In this document: one piece after another, positions 1-8,516 of the stretch
How the letters are laid out: each line of letters opens with the position of its first letter
Position numbering within the stretch: the first letter of the stretch is position 1
Source of the DNA: Paracoccus aerodenitrificans
Lineage (GTDB): Bacteria; Pseudomonadota; Alphaproteobacteria; Rhodobacterales; Rhodobacteraceae
NCBI RefSeq assembly: GCF_027913215.1
Contig: NZ_CP115784.1
Location: 2,666,001 to 2,730,000, forward strand
Length of the DNA stretch: 64,000 nt
Direction of reading: 5' to 3'
Position numbers and translations under genes: made by a program
Notes under the pieces: generated by a model
Told to the model about the DNA's origin: nothing
Database searches by the model: none
What the model saw: the letters and a program-made list of their open reading frames with translations, nothing else

Positions 1-1104
1 TCGCGGACCCCCGCGTGGTGGGTATCGACGACTGGGCATGGCGGAAGGGACAGCGCTACGGCACGCTGATCTGCGATCTCGAATGGCGGAAGGTCATCGA
101 TCTGCTGCCCGACCGGGAGCCCGCCACTGTGGAAGCGTGGCTCCGCGCGCGTCCCGGGATCGAGATTGTTGCCCGTGATCGCAATGGTGGCTACGGCGGT
201 GCCACCGCGCGCGCCCTGCCGGACGCGGTTCAAGTCGCGGATCGTTGGCATCTGTTAGAGAATGCAAGTGCCGCCTTCCTGACCGCCGTGCAGCGGAACA
301 TGCCAGCCATTCGCAAGGCTATCGGGGTAGAGACCCTCGATCCGAGGCTTTTGACGGCAGCGGAAAGGCTGCAATTCGAGGGTTTTCAAAGGCGCCAGCA
401 GACCAACCACATGGTCCGCCGAATGGCAGACGAGGGTGTTCCCATCAAACGGATCGTGCGCCTTACCGGGCTGAGCCGCGGTTTGGTCCGCCAGATCACC
501 CGCGGTGAGCGAGAAGATGTTTTCCGCATCCGCGAGAGCAGCTTGACCGCTTGGTTGCCTCGGCTGGAACGGGAGTGGAGCGGCGGATGCCGTAATGGCG
601 CAGAACTCTGGCGCCGGTTACGGGCTGATGGATTTCAAGGCAGTCTCCGGGTCGTCGGCGAGTGGGCAACACGCCAGCGACGCGCCGAACAAGCGTTGCC
701 GTCCGGAACAGGAAAGTCGCCACCTGCCCGAAGGATTGCGCGGCTCCTGACCATGGGACGAGATCATCTGACTCGTGCCGATGCAATCCAGGTCGCGCGG
801 ATCGAAGCGGCGCGACCAGCTCTGGCAACCGCCCGGGAACTGACCGACCGGTTCACTGACATGGTGCGAAACGCCCGTGAGAATGCCCTGGCCGCCTGGC
901 TCGACGAAGCCGGAGGACAGCATGCTCTCATCCTTCGCCCGTGGCCTTCGTTGCGATCAGGCAGCAGTTGCCGCCGCGCTGCGGGAACCTTGGTCGAACG
1001 GGCAGACCGAGGGCCAGATCAATCGCCTGAAGACGCTGAAACGCCAGATGTATGGTCGCGCGAATATCGACCTGCTCAAAGCTCGGCTTGTCGCGCCATC
1101 ATAG
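1..1104 (+). pseudogene. ISL3-family transposase, 5' end outside window, frameshifted
   Basis: The frame is open from base 3 and begins inside the catalytic core (GIDDWAWRKGQ, typical of ISL3 transposases), so the N-terminal zinc-finger part lies outside the window. Reading continues through an HTH-like stretch near 430-490. The conserved C-terminus (SNGQTEGQINRLKTLKRQMY) is found in a different frame, 877-1104. The coding sequence is therefore frameshifted at about 900-930, near LDEAGGQHA. No slippery run is seen at the break, so I regard it as decay and not programmed frameshifting. The family call is firm; activity is unlikely. Confidence 0.85.
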
Positions 1105-1137
1105 TCGAAAAGGTGCATCAACTTTGAGTCAGAGCCC
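1..1137 (+). mobile_element. ISL3-family element, 3' part
   Basis: The transposase remnant is followed by a sequence ending CTTTGAGTCAGAGCCC near 1122-1137. This resembles the GGCTCTG-type terminal repeats of ISL3 elements read on the other strand. The left end is outside the window. From 1138 to 1330 there is no gene, only what look like the ends of further IS elements (for example CCCCCTGAAACTTGTCCGAG near 1262). Confidence 0.6.
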
Positions 1138-1330
1138 AAAACTGACCCCTATCTGGAGTTCGCCCCTTGAGCGGACCAGCCGGATATATTGAATTGACCG
1201 ATCTTGGAACTCACCCCGTTTCTGGTCCGGCCTTCATGCGACCTTTCGGGTTTTTGGTCCTGCCCCCTGAAACTTGTCCGAGTTGATTGCGAAATTTTGG
1301 GTACATTTCTGGCACCAGAGGAGTGTACCG

Positions 1331-1475
1331 ATGCCGAAGAAAAGATTCAGCGACGAGCAGATTGCTTTTGCGTTGAGGCAAGCAGAGGCCGGAACGACGG
1401 TCGGCGAGATCTGCCGCAAGATGGGGATCGCGGAAGCGACGTTTTATCGCTGGAAGAAGGTCTATGAAGGGCGAT
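1331..1475 (+). pseudogene. IS3-family OrfA N-terminal fragment
   Basis: The translation begins MPKKRFSDEQIAFALRQAEA and continues with a helix-turn-helix (GEICRKMGIAEATFYRWKK), the standard N-terminus of IS3-family OrfA proteins. The GAG of GAGGAGTGTACC supplies a ribosome-binding site. The frame is cut after about 48 residues by another IS3-type element whose terminal repeat starts at 1476. The rest of OrfA and all of OrfB are not found on the far side, so this element was already truncated. Confidence 0.7.
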
Positions 1476-1524
1476 TGAACCGCCCCGGGTTTACCGGAGA
1501 GTAAAACACTCAAAGGATGAGCCC

Positions 1525-1858
1525 ATGACAAAGCAGAGATTCACCCCCGCCTATCCGGTCGAACTTCGCGAACGCGGCGTTCGGCTATTTCGAGAGGACC
1601 GTGCCGGTTACGCCAGCGACACGGTCGCTTACAAGGCGAATTGCGCCGAAGCTTGGCTGCTCACCTGACAGCCTTCGCGTCGGGTGTCAGCAGGCTGAAC
1701 GTGACGCCGGACAGCGCGGCGGTCTGACCAGCGCCGAGAAGGATCGTATCAAGGAATTGGAGCGGGAGAACCGTGAACTTCGCACCGCCAACGAGATCCT
1801 GAAGAAAGCATCTGCTTATTTCGCTGCGGCGGAGCTCGACCGCCCGTTCCGCAAATGA
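1525..1858 (+). pseudogene. IS3-family OrfA, frameshifted
   Basis: Starts MTKQRFTPAYPVELRERGVR, then loses frame near 1640. The conserved leucine-zipper tail (KDRIKELERENRELRTANEI) continues in another frame to the stop at 1858. In functional IS3 elements this zipper mediates OrfA and OrfAB multimerisation. OrfB begins at 1855 with an overlapping ATGA. Confidence 0.75.
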
Positions 1859-2780
1859 TCGCGTTCATCGACGATCACCGTTGTGTTCATGGTGTTGGGC
1901 CGATCTGCCGGGCTCTGGGGATCGCACCATCGACGTATCATGCCTTCAAGGCCGTCGAGCGTGATCCGGACCTGGCATCGGATCGGGCCAGGCAGGATCG
2001 CCTCGACATGGACGCCATCAAGCGGGCCTTCGATGGCAGCCGGGGACGATACGGCGCGTGAAAGGTCTGGCATCAACTACGCCGCGAAGGACGCGACATC
2101 GCCCGCTGCACGGTGGAGCGGCTGATGAAGGCTATAGGATTACAAGGCATTGTCCGCGGCAGACGGGTCATCACAACCAACCCTGGCACGGCGCAGCCTT
2201 GCCCGGACGACAAGGTGAACCGGGCCTTCGTCGCCGATATGCCAAACCAACTCTGGGTCAGCGATTTCGCTGCGCGGACCTTCGGTTCACCTATGTCTCA
2301 AGCTGGCAGGGCATGGTTTACGTAGCTTTCGTCATCGACGTCTTCGCCCGCAAGATCGTCGGCTGGCGCGTCTCGACCTCGATGACCACCGGCTTCGTCC
2401 TAGATGCCCTGAACCAGGCCATCTGCCAGAGGGCACCGTCCGAGGCCGACAAGCTGATCCATCACAGCGACCGCGGCAGCCAATATCTGTCGATCCGATA
2501 CACCGAACGCTTGGCTGAGGCAGGCATCGACACCTCGGTCGGCAGCGTCGGCGATTCATACGACAACGCCTTGGCGGAAAGCATCATCGGCCTCTTCAAA
2601 ACCGAGGTCATCAAGTTCCTCGGCCCTTGGAAATCCGTCGCTCAGGTCGAATGGGAAACCTTGAAATGGGTCGACTGGTATAACAACACGCGCCTGCACA
2701 GCGCCATCGGTTACGTCACGCCGAATGAAGCAGAGGAGGCCTTCTACGCAAGCTTGAACGCTGACGAAAAAGCAGCGTAA
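1855..2780 (+). pseudogene. IS3-family OrfB (DDE transposase), nonsense and frameshift
   Basis: The N-terminal HTH_21-like part reads to GRYGA, where a TGA at 2059-2061 sits where arginine is expected (next residues KVWHQLRREG). Reading resumes, then shifts frame near 2270-2290 before YVSSWQGMVYVAFVIDVFAR. The rve integrase core follows with HHSDRGSQY and the catalytic-glutamate block DNALAESIIGLFKTE. At least two inactivating changes are visible. Confidence 0.8.
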
Positions 2781-3110
2781 TCATTGAACCAGGAACTCTC
2801 CGGTAAAACCGCGGCGGTTCAGATGGAATGGTTTCCGCCCTCTCCCTCACGGCATCGCAATGTGCCATATGTGGTGATGTTGAACGCCACACAACGATGA
2901 GGACTGCAAGATGAATGAATGATGATCGGGGTGGATCTGGCAAAGAGTGTTTTCCAGATCCACGGCGCCTCGATGACGGGGCACGTGAAATTCCGCAAGA
3001 AGCTGACGCGAGCGCAATTCAGGAATTTCGTGTCCGAGCAGCCCGCATGCCTCGTCGTATTCGAGGCCTGCAGCGGCGCGAACTACTGGGTGCGCGAGAT
3101 GGCGGTACTC

Positions 3111-4653
3111 GGCTTATTTTGTTGAAAAACTCGTGCTTGATTGAAGGGCATCTGGCTGATTCAATTCCTGCAATGGGTGGGAGGATTGGCGATGATGGGA
3201 CCGCGGCAGGAGGCGCAGCCGGCGCTGTTTTACGAGTTCTCACTGGAGGATCATGTTCCTCAGGAGCATCTTCTTCGGTCCATTGATCGGTTTGTCGATC
3301 TCAGCAGCATCCGTGCGCATCTTTCGGATTTCTACAGCCACACCGGCCGGCCGTCTGTCGATCCCGAGTTGCTGATCCGGATGCTGCTGGTTGGCTATTG
3401 CTTCGGCATTCGTTCGGAGCGGCGCCTTTGCGAAGAGGTGCATCTGAATCTGGCCTATCGCTGGTTCTGCCGCCTGGATCTCAGCGACCGGGTTCCGGAT
3501 CATTCGACGTTTTCGAAGAACCGGCACGGGCGGTTCCGCGACAGCGAGTTGCTGAGGCATCTGTTCGAGATGACCGTCACGCGCTGCATCGAGGAGGGGC
3601 TGGTCAGCGGGCAGCGGCTGGCGGTGGATGCCAGCCTGATCGAGGCGGATGCCAATAAGCAGAACTCGACAGCGAAGGAAGATTGGGATGCAACGCTGAT
3701 AGACCCCTCGGATGCGCCCCGCGCCGTGCGCGAATACCTTGACACGTTGGACAAGGCCGCATTTGGCGCCGCCAGCGAGGTCCATCCGAAATTCACCTCA
3801 CATTCCGACCCGGCCAGCCAATGGACGGCGGCGCGCAAAGGTCCGGCATTCTTCAGCTATTCCGACAATTACCTGATCGACACGGATCATGGCGTGATTG
3901 TCGATGTCGAGGCGACACGATCCATCCGGCAGGCCGAGGTCGGATCAACCAAAACCATGCTGAAGAGGGTGAAAGACAAGTTCGACCTGCATCCTGAACG
4001 CCTGATCGCGGATACCGCCTACGGCACCGGACCGATGTTGGGCTGGCTGGTCGACAGGGGCATTGCCCCGCATATCCCTGTCTTCGACAAGTCCGGGCGC
4101 AATGACGGCACCTGGACCCGGGCAGACTTCGAATGGGATGCAGAGAACGATCAATACATCTGCCCGGAAGGTCACAGGCTCAAACAGTTCCGCCGCAACT
4201 ATTCGGACCCGAACCGCGGCCCGACTGGCAAGGGAACCGCCAAATACCGCGCACTGAAACTGACCTGCCAGTCCTGCCCATCGAAACAGAAGTGCTGCCC
4301 GAACGCCGATGCCAGATCAATCACCCGCGAGGAACACGAAGATGCGCGCCAGATCGCCCGGGACATCGCCAAGACCCGCCAATACGAAATCTCGATGAAG
4401 CTCCGCAAGAAGGTCGAGATGCTGTTTGCTCATCTGAAACGCATCCTCGGGCTGGGGCGCCTGCGGCTAAGGGGACCTTGCGGCGCGAACGACGAATTCC
4501 TCCTTGCCGCCACCGCCCAGAACCTCCGCAAACTCGCCAAGATCTTTCCTGCACCGCAGCATCCGCGAAAAGCCTGACACCAGAAAGGCTTGCACCCGAA
4601 GGAAACGGTCCAAAAGGCCCCCGATGGCAACGCGTTTTTCCACAGAATCGGCC
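3111..4653 (+). mobile_element. IS1182-type element, copy A
   Basis: This block is repeated at 57507-59049 with the same length; the transposases translate identically and no internal DNA difference was noticed by eye. Terminal inverted repeats are imperfect: TATTTTGTTGAAAAACTCG on the left and, read in reverse, GATTCTGTGGAAAAACGCG on the right. GGCC (GGCT at the left of this copy) lies just outside both ends of both copies, so it is either a 4-bp target duplication or the outer tip of the element. The surrounding IS110 frame is consistent with a duplicated GGCC target. Confidence 0.85.
3192..4577 (+). CDS. IS1182-type transposase, copy A
   Basis: Intact 461-residue DDE transposase. The N-terminal region (FYEFSLEDHVPQEHLLRSID) and the following core (GRPSVDPELLIRMLLVGYCF) are typical of IS1182/IS5-superfamily enzymes. 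The first catalytic Asp is in RLAVDASLIEADANK, the second in LIADTAYGTG, and the Glu lies in the KVEMLFAHLKRILGL block. A cysteine cluster (CQSCPSKQKCC) precedes the C-terminal domain. I chose the ATG at 3192 because GGGAGGA precedes it; an upstream ATG at 3141 is in frame but lacks a ribosome-binding site. Confidence 0.85.
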   Translation: MMGPRQEAQPALFYEFSLEDHVPQEHLLRSIDRFVDLSSIRAHLSDFYSHTGRPSVDPELLIRMLLVGYCFGIRSERRLCEEVHLNLAYRWFCRLDLSDRVPDHSTFSKNRHGRFRDSELLRHLFEMTVTRCIEEGLVSGQRLAVDASLIEADANKQNSTAKEDWDATLIDPSDAPRAVREYLDTLDKAAFGAASEVHPKFTSHSDPASQWTAARKGPAFFSYSDNYLIDTDHGVIVDVEATRSIRQAEVGSTKTMLKRVKDKFDLHPERLIADTAYGTGPMLGWLVDRGIAPHIPVFDKSGRNDGTWTRADFEWDAENDQYICPEGHRLKQFRRNYSDPNRGPTGKGTAKYRALKLTCQSCPSKQKCCPNADARSITREEHEDARQIARDIAKTRQYEISMKLRKKVEMLFAHLKRILGLGRLRLRGPCGANDEFLLAATAQNLRKLAKIFPAPQHPRKA

Positions 4654-4796
4654 ACGAGGTGAAATTGATCGCGCCGCAATAAGTACGTCCCTTCGTCAAG
4701 CGTCCGAAAAATGAAATGGTCGATGCCGAAGCGATCGTGATCGCGGTGCGCCAGCCCAAAATGCGCTTTGTGACCCCGAAGACAGCCTCCTCTTAA

Positions 4797-4840
4797 TGTT
4801 GCCAGTGTCGCGAATAGGGCAGACAGGCATGATCCAGGCT
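4797..4840 (-). repeat. Probable IS6-family end remnant
   Basis: The stretch TTGCCAGTGTCGCGAAT resembles the transposase 3' end of the IS6 copy at 12.6 kb (TTGCCAGCGCCGCGAAT). Only about 40 bases are recognisable. It marks an older insertion or deletion next to the IS110 remnant. Confidence 0.35.
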
Positions 4841-4879
4841 AGAATTGTCCTTTGCGGATAATATTGGAGACAATGCCGA

Positions 4880-5566
4880 TCAGTGACCTTTCGTCTCGTT
4901 AGGAAACGCACCGGTTACAGTGAGATTAAGGTGATCTTTTAGTCGCTTTAAGGCCGCATTAGTGTCACGGGCCAAGATGACGTTCGCCAAACGCTCGTGA
5001 GCATCAATAAGTTCATCTTTGCTTGGACAGGCCGCATGCGAACTACGGCGATATCGGTAGGCCTGAGCATAGAGATCGGCCGCCATACTTATTAGACGAG
5101 GGGAGCCGCAGCCACCGATCAAGGCCGCGTGAAAGTCACGATGCAGGTTCTCGAACAGATCGCTTTCACGGGTGAAATCGGGGCCGGCACGGCGCACATA
5201 GGTCTTCAGCCGGTGCATTGCCGCAACGATCTGCGCTTCCCAATCGTAATCACCCTCCCGCATCGAAATGCACAGAGCTTCGCTCTCGATCAGCAGGCGT
5301 GCGCGGGTGATGTCTTGAAGGTCGGCAAAACTCATACTTTGCACGTTAAACCCGCGGCGACCCGACGCTGTGACCAGGTCGCGCGCAGTCAGTCGTGAAA
5401 GCGCCTCACGGATCGGCGTGGCGCCAATTTGATAGGTCTCAGCAAGGTCGTTCACGACCAGCTTAGCCCCTGGTTTCAGGGTCAAGGAAAGGATATCACG
5501 CGTCAACAGTTGCATCGCACGCTCGGTAAGTGTGGCGGCTTCGACGCCAACGTCCTGCGTATCCAT
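4880..5566 (-). CDS. GntR-family regulator (FadR-type, FCD domain)
   Basis: A 228-residue regulator. An N-terminal winged helix (residues about 15-80, with GATPIREALSRLTARDLVTA) is followed by an all-helical FCD domain. The FCD histidines of such effector or metal pockets are visible (LHRDFHAALIG, DAHERL, LKDHL). The start at 5566 is preceded by GGGAGAA; a GTG 7 codons upstream is possible. It is transcribed away from the ABC operon starting at 5799, a usual arrangement for local repression relieved by the substrate or a catabolite. FCD-type GntR proteins mostly sense small organic acids; the ligand is unknown. Confidence 0.85.
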   Translation of the reverse strand: MDTQDVGVEAATLTERAMQLLTRDILSLTLKPGAKLVVNDLAETYQIGATPIREALSRLTARDLVTASGRRGFNVQSMSFADLQDITRARLLIESEALCISMREGDYDWEAQIVAAMHRLKTYVRRAGPDFTRESDLFENLHRDFHAALIGGCGSPRLISMAADLYAQAYRYRRSSHAACPSKDELIDAHERLANVILARDTNAALKRLKDHLNLTVTGAFPNETKGH

Positions 5567-5639
5567 CTGCCATTTCTCCCTTCCCACCCTTCAGGGGGCG
5601 CATTTTCCTTGACCGCCCAGACTTATCCTATCAAGCTAC

Positions 5640-5720
5640 CGAGCTTCTCACGATTTTATATAGAAAAATATATTAGATCGAGAAAGATTTGACACAGATA
5701 TAAGAATCACTCTACTCCAT
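5640..5720 (+). promoter_or_regulatory. Divergent promoter region of the GntR gene and ABC operon
   Basis: On the + strand TTGACA (5689-5694) is followed 16 bases later by TCTACT (5711-5716), a plausible -35/-10 pair. Just upstream is an AT-rich near-dyad (TATATAGAAAAATATATTA, near 5658-5676), a candidate GntR operator. Assignment is by inspection only. Confidence 0.4.
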
Positions 5721-5798
5721 AAAGTGGGAGGCGCCGCCCGGGAGGGGCGGTCGCGACGGTACGGAACATACGATTCGGACCGAAAAATGGAGAAAATT

Positions 5799-7421
5799 AT
5801 GCCATTTCAAACCATTCGCTGGGTTAGGGCTGCATTAATGGCGGGCGGCGCGGCGCTCGCCACCACGGCCAACGCGCAGGAGCCGGGTACACCCATTCCG
5901 CCGATCAGCCTTAACTACTACGCCGGCGATATGGGCATTGAGCATGAGCAGAGCGCCCGCATCCTAGCCGATGACTGGGCGCGGCTGGGCCTTCAGTTCG
6001 ATCTGCAGCCGATTCAGTTCGGCACCTTCGTCTCTACCATCAACGTCGGTGGACAGCTGAACGGCATGGCTGTCCCAACCGTTGGACCTGATCCGGACCG
6101 CTTGGATCCGACGTACTGGCTGTTCGATAGCTCTGCCTGCGGCCAGCGTCGCAACGCAACCAAATTCTGCGACGAGGAATATTCCGAACTGGCCGAGTTG
6201 CAGCGCACCCAGACCGATCCGGCCGAACGCCGCGAGACAGTGCTACGCCTCCAGCAGATGCACTACGACGCCGCCGCCTGGTGGCCCGTCACGCATATCC
6301 TCTCGGGCATGGTCTGGAACTCTGAACGCTGGGATAACGTGACAAATCCCGCGCCGCTCGCTCCGCATGAAGGCCCAACAAATCCCTGGCTAAAAGCCGT
6401 GCCGCTGACGGATGACCGAATCTTGGACTGGGCGCATCTTGAGGATGTATCCAGCTACAACCCTCTGGCCGAGGAAGGTGCGGTCGGCTGGTTGCGCTTT
6501 GTCTACGACACCTTCGCCAAGACTGATGTCGAAGGCAATATCGTGCCTTGGGCCGCGGAAAGCTGGGAGTTTACTGACGCGAGCACGCTGCGCGTCACGC
6601 TTCGCGAGGGCATGACCTTCCACGACGGCGAACCAGTTACGGCCGATGACGCGGTCTTCACCCTCAATACCGCGGTTGAGATCCAGCCCCCTGCAATGGT
6701 CGCCCGAATCGGTAGCATCGAAAGGGCCGAGATGGTCGACGAGCTGACGTTCGATATACATCTCACCAATCCCGACGCTTCGTTCGTGCCGACCGCTCTA
6801 ACCTTCTTGTTCATCCTGCCTGAACACCATTGGGCGGATTATGAGGGTGACATGGTCGACCGCGATGTAGTCGCCGACGGGGTCGCCATAGGCTCGGGAC
6901 CGTTCAGCTTCCGCAGTTGGCGCGTAAACGAGGTGCATGAACTCGATACCCACACCGCGCACTGGGCAGCGCCAGATTATGACGGTATCCGTCGTTTGGC
7001 CCTTGGACAGCCTGATGCGATCCGCGCAGCGCTGACTGATGGGACAGCCGACATTGCCACCTTGGTGCTGCCGGTTTCGGCGATGAGCGACCTCGCCATG
7101 TCCGAGGACCATCTAGAATTCGCCGAGATCCCGACCCACGGTTCGCAGCTGGTGTGGATGAACCATGACGCCGCACCTTTCAGTGACCCGGCCTTCCGCC
7201 GCGCACTGCGCCAAGCCACCAACAGCCAGCGCGTCCTGATCGAGGCCTACCAAGGCTTCTCGATCGCAGCCAGCGCAGGCCCGCTGCCCGAGTTGTTAAG
7301 CGCTTGGTACAACGACGATCTGGCGCCCGTGACCTTCGATATCGACGCCGCACGCGCCATTCTTGAGGACGCAGGGTATAGCTGGGACGACAACGGTCGC
7401 CTGCTGTTCCCCGCCGAATGA
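5799..7421 (+). CDS. ABC oligopeptide-type substrate-binding protein, apparently circularly permuted SBP_bac_5 fold
   Basis: A 540-residue periplasmic binding protein of family 5 (Dpp/Opp cluster). A Sec signal peptide ends near ANAQ (residues 1-27). Residues about 36-200 match what is normally the C-terminal part of the family: DDWARLGLQFDLQPIQFGTF, then a WLFDSSACG block, TDPAERRETVLRLQQ and WWPVTHILSG. Residues about 205-540 match the normal N-terminal part: SYNPLAEEG, PWAAESWEF, LREGMTFHDGEPVTADD, SGPFSFRSW, AARAILEDAGYSWDDNG. Together they make one full set in swapped order, and the protein ends exactly where the normal chain would run on into its C-terminal lobe. The start at 5799 is preceded by GGAGAA. 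First gene of the operon with the permeases at 7551 and 8513. Confidence 0.85.
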   Translation: MPFQTIRWVRAALMAGGAALATTANAQEPGTPIPPISLNYYAGDMGIEHEQSARILADDWARLGLQFDLQPIQFGTFVSTINVGGQLNGMAVPTVGPDPDRLDPTYWLFDSSACGQRRNATKFCDEEYSELAELQRTQTDPAERRETVLRLQQMHYDAAAWWPVTHILSGMVWNSERWDNVTNPAPLAPHEGPTNPWLKAVPLTDDRILDWAHLEDVSSYNPLAEEGAVGWLRFVYDTFAKTDVEGNIVPWAAESWEFTDASTLRVTLREGMTFHDGEPVTADDAVFTLNTAVEIQPPAMVARIGSIERAEMVDELTFDIHLTNPDASFVPTALTFLFILPEHHWADYEGDMVDRDVVADGVAIGSGPFSFRSWRVNEVHELDTHTAHWAAPDYDGIRRLALGQPDAIRAALTDGTADIATLVLPVSAMSDLAMSEDHLEFAEIPTHGSQLVWMNHDAAPFSDPAFRRALRQATNSQRVLIEAYQGFSIAASAGPLPELLSAWYNDDLAPVTFDIDAARAILEDAGYSWDDNGRLLFPAE

Positions 7422-7550
7422 CCTCCGAACAGGTGGCTCGTATGTGCTGATCCCGATGCGAAGGTCGGGAAGACGCACCTGGCGGGCGTGCCGGCCCACT
7501 GCAGGCGAAAAGCACAGCAGCGCCATCCTTGCCAACCGAAAGAGATTCCC

Positions 7551-8516
7551 ATGCGAGCCTATGTCCTGCGACGCTTCGCCCAGTCGGTGGTTGTCGTGAT
7601 CGCGGTTGTCACCATCATGTTTTTCATGTTCCGTGTGATGCCATCCGACCCCACCGCGATGATGGTTGATCGCGGCATGACCGAGGTTGCGCGCCTGGAA
7701 CTGTTGGAGAAATGGGGCCTGACTGGTAGTCTGTGGGAGCAATATGTCCGCTACATGGGCAACGTTTTGCAGGGCGATTTCGGGGCCTCCTTCTTCTACC
7801 GCAAGCCTGTGTGGGAGGTGCTCTGGCCGCTCATCATCAACTCGCTATGGATCGCCGTCCCAGGCCTCGCTCTCAGCGCCCTTCTCGGTTCGGGACTCGG
7901 CCTGCTGGTGGGCTGGTCGAAGCGCGGCGGCCGGATTGAGCGCGGCGGTATCCTCTTTGCTACCGTGATCCGCGGTACACCCAGCTTTGTGATCGGTATC
8001 TCCCTACTCGCGCTGTTCTCGAGTGCGCTTGGATGGTTTCCGGGCTTCGGCATGGGCGACACCGGCGGTGTGGAAGGCTTCCAGCGCTATCTTAATTGGA
8101 CTTTCGTCCATCACTTGGTGCTGCCGCTGTTCGCGGTCATTCTGTATTTCCTGCCCGAAAACGTTCTGCTTATGCGCTCGGGCGTCATAGAGGCTCGAAC
8201 CGAGGATTACATCGAACTCGTACGCGCGAAGGGTGTGCCGGAACACCGTGTTGCCTGGCATGCTGGGCGCAATTCGCTTTTACCTCTGATTACCTGGCTC
8301 TTTCCCGCCTTAGCCGAGACCATCGCGGGTATCGTGGTGATTGAGATTGTTTTTTCTTGGCCCGGGGTTGGGCGAGAGCTGGTGCTGGCCGTGACCCGTC
8401 AAGACTACCCGTTGGCCCAGGCCGCCTTCTTCTTGATGGCGGTAATGGTGGTGCTCGCGAATCTCGCCGCCGACTTGACTTATACCAAACTCGATCCGCG
8501 GGTAGCTTACAAATGA
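7551..8516 (+). CDS. ABC transporter permease, DppB/OppB type
   Basis: A 321-residue inner-membrane permease with the usual N-terminal helix (YVLRRFAQSVVVVIAVVTIMF), a periplasmic loop, then five membrane segments. The EAA-type loop contacting the ATPases is visible near the C-terminal half (YIELVRAKGVPEHRVAWHAG). The ATG at 7551 follows AAAGAGA. The stop overlaps the start of the next permease (ATGA), which suggests translational coupling. With the neighbours it completes a Dpp/Opp-type importer. Substrate is not deducible from this subunit. Confidence 0.9.
   Translation: MRAYVLRRFAQSVVVVIAVVTIMFFMFRVMPSDPTAMMVDRGMTEVARLELLEKWGLTGSLWEQYVRYMGNVLQGDFGASFFYRKPVWEVLWPLIINSLWIAVPGLALSALLGSGLGLLVGWSKRGGRIERGGILFATVIRGTPSFVIGISLLALFSSALGWFPGFGMGDTGGVEGFQRYLNWTFVHHLVLPLFAVILYFLPENVLLMRSGVIEARTEDYIELVRAKGVPEHRVAWHAGRNSLLPLITWLFPALAETIAGIVVIEIVFSWPGVGRELVLAVTRQDYPLAQAAFFLMAVMVVLANLAADLTYTKLDPRVAYK

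Larger units (their letters stand above)
1476..2821 (+). mobile_element. IS3-family element with intact ends, decayed genes
   Basis: The left end reads TGAACCGCCCCGGGTTTACC and the right end, read in reverse complement, TGAACCGCCGCGGTTTTACC; the match continues to GGAGAGT on both sides. The element is flanked by a 3-bp direct repeat GAT (1473-1475 and 2822-2824), as expected for IS3-family transposition. Both coding regions inside are broken, so it can only move in trans. Confidence 0.85.
2919..4797 (+). pseudogene. IS110-family transposase remnant, split by an IS1182-type insertion
   Basis: The N-terminal DEDD RuvC-like segment (MIGVDLAKSVFQIHG) runs from 2919 to about 3114. Removing 3115-4649 restores the frame: ...WVREMAVLG joins HEVKLIAPQ at 4650. 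After LIAPQ a TAA replaces the tyrosine usual in this family (VRPFVKR follows), and the frame continues DAEAIVIAVRQPKMRFVTPK to a stop at about 4796. The C-terminal Tnp_20 part is missing. It was thus both mutated and truncated. Confidence 0.75.

Noticed and set aside
877..1104. Second frame of the ISL3 transposase considered as a programmed frameshift product
   Set aside because: No slippery run is seen at the join and the residues lost at the break are in a conserved region, so decay is simpler.
3141..3191. Extended N-terminus of the IS1182-type transposase from an upstream ATG
   Set aside because: No ribosome-binding site, and the extra residues lie next to the terminal repeat; GGGAGGA supports the start at 3192.
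5799..7421. Swapped binding protein considered as a fusion of two partial genes
   Set aside because: A fusion of fragments would be expected to duplicate or lose blocks; here each block of the family occurs once and total length is normal. Kept as permutation pending alignment.
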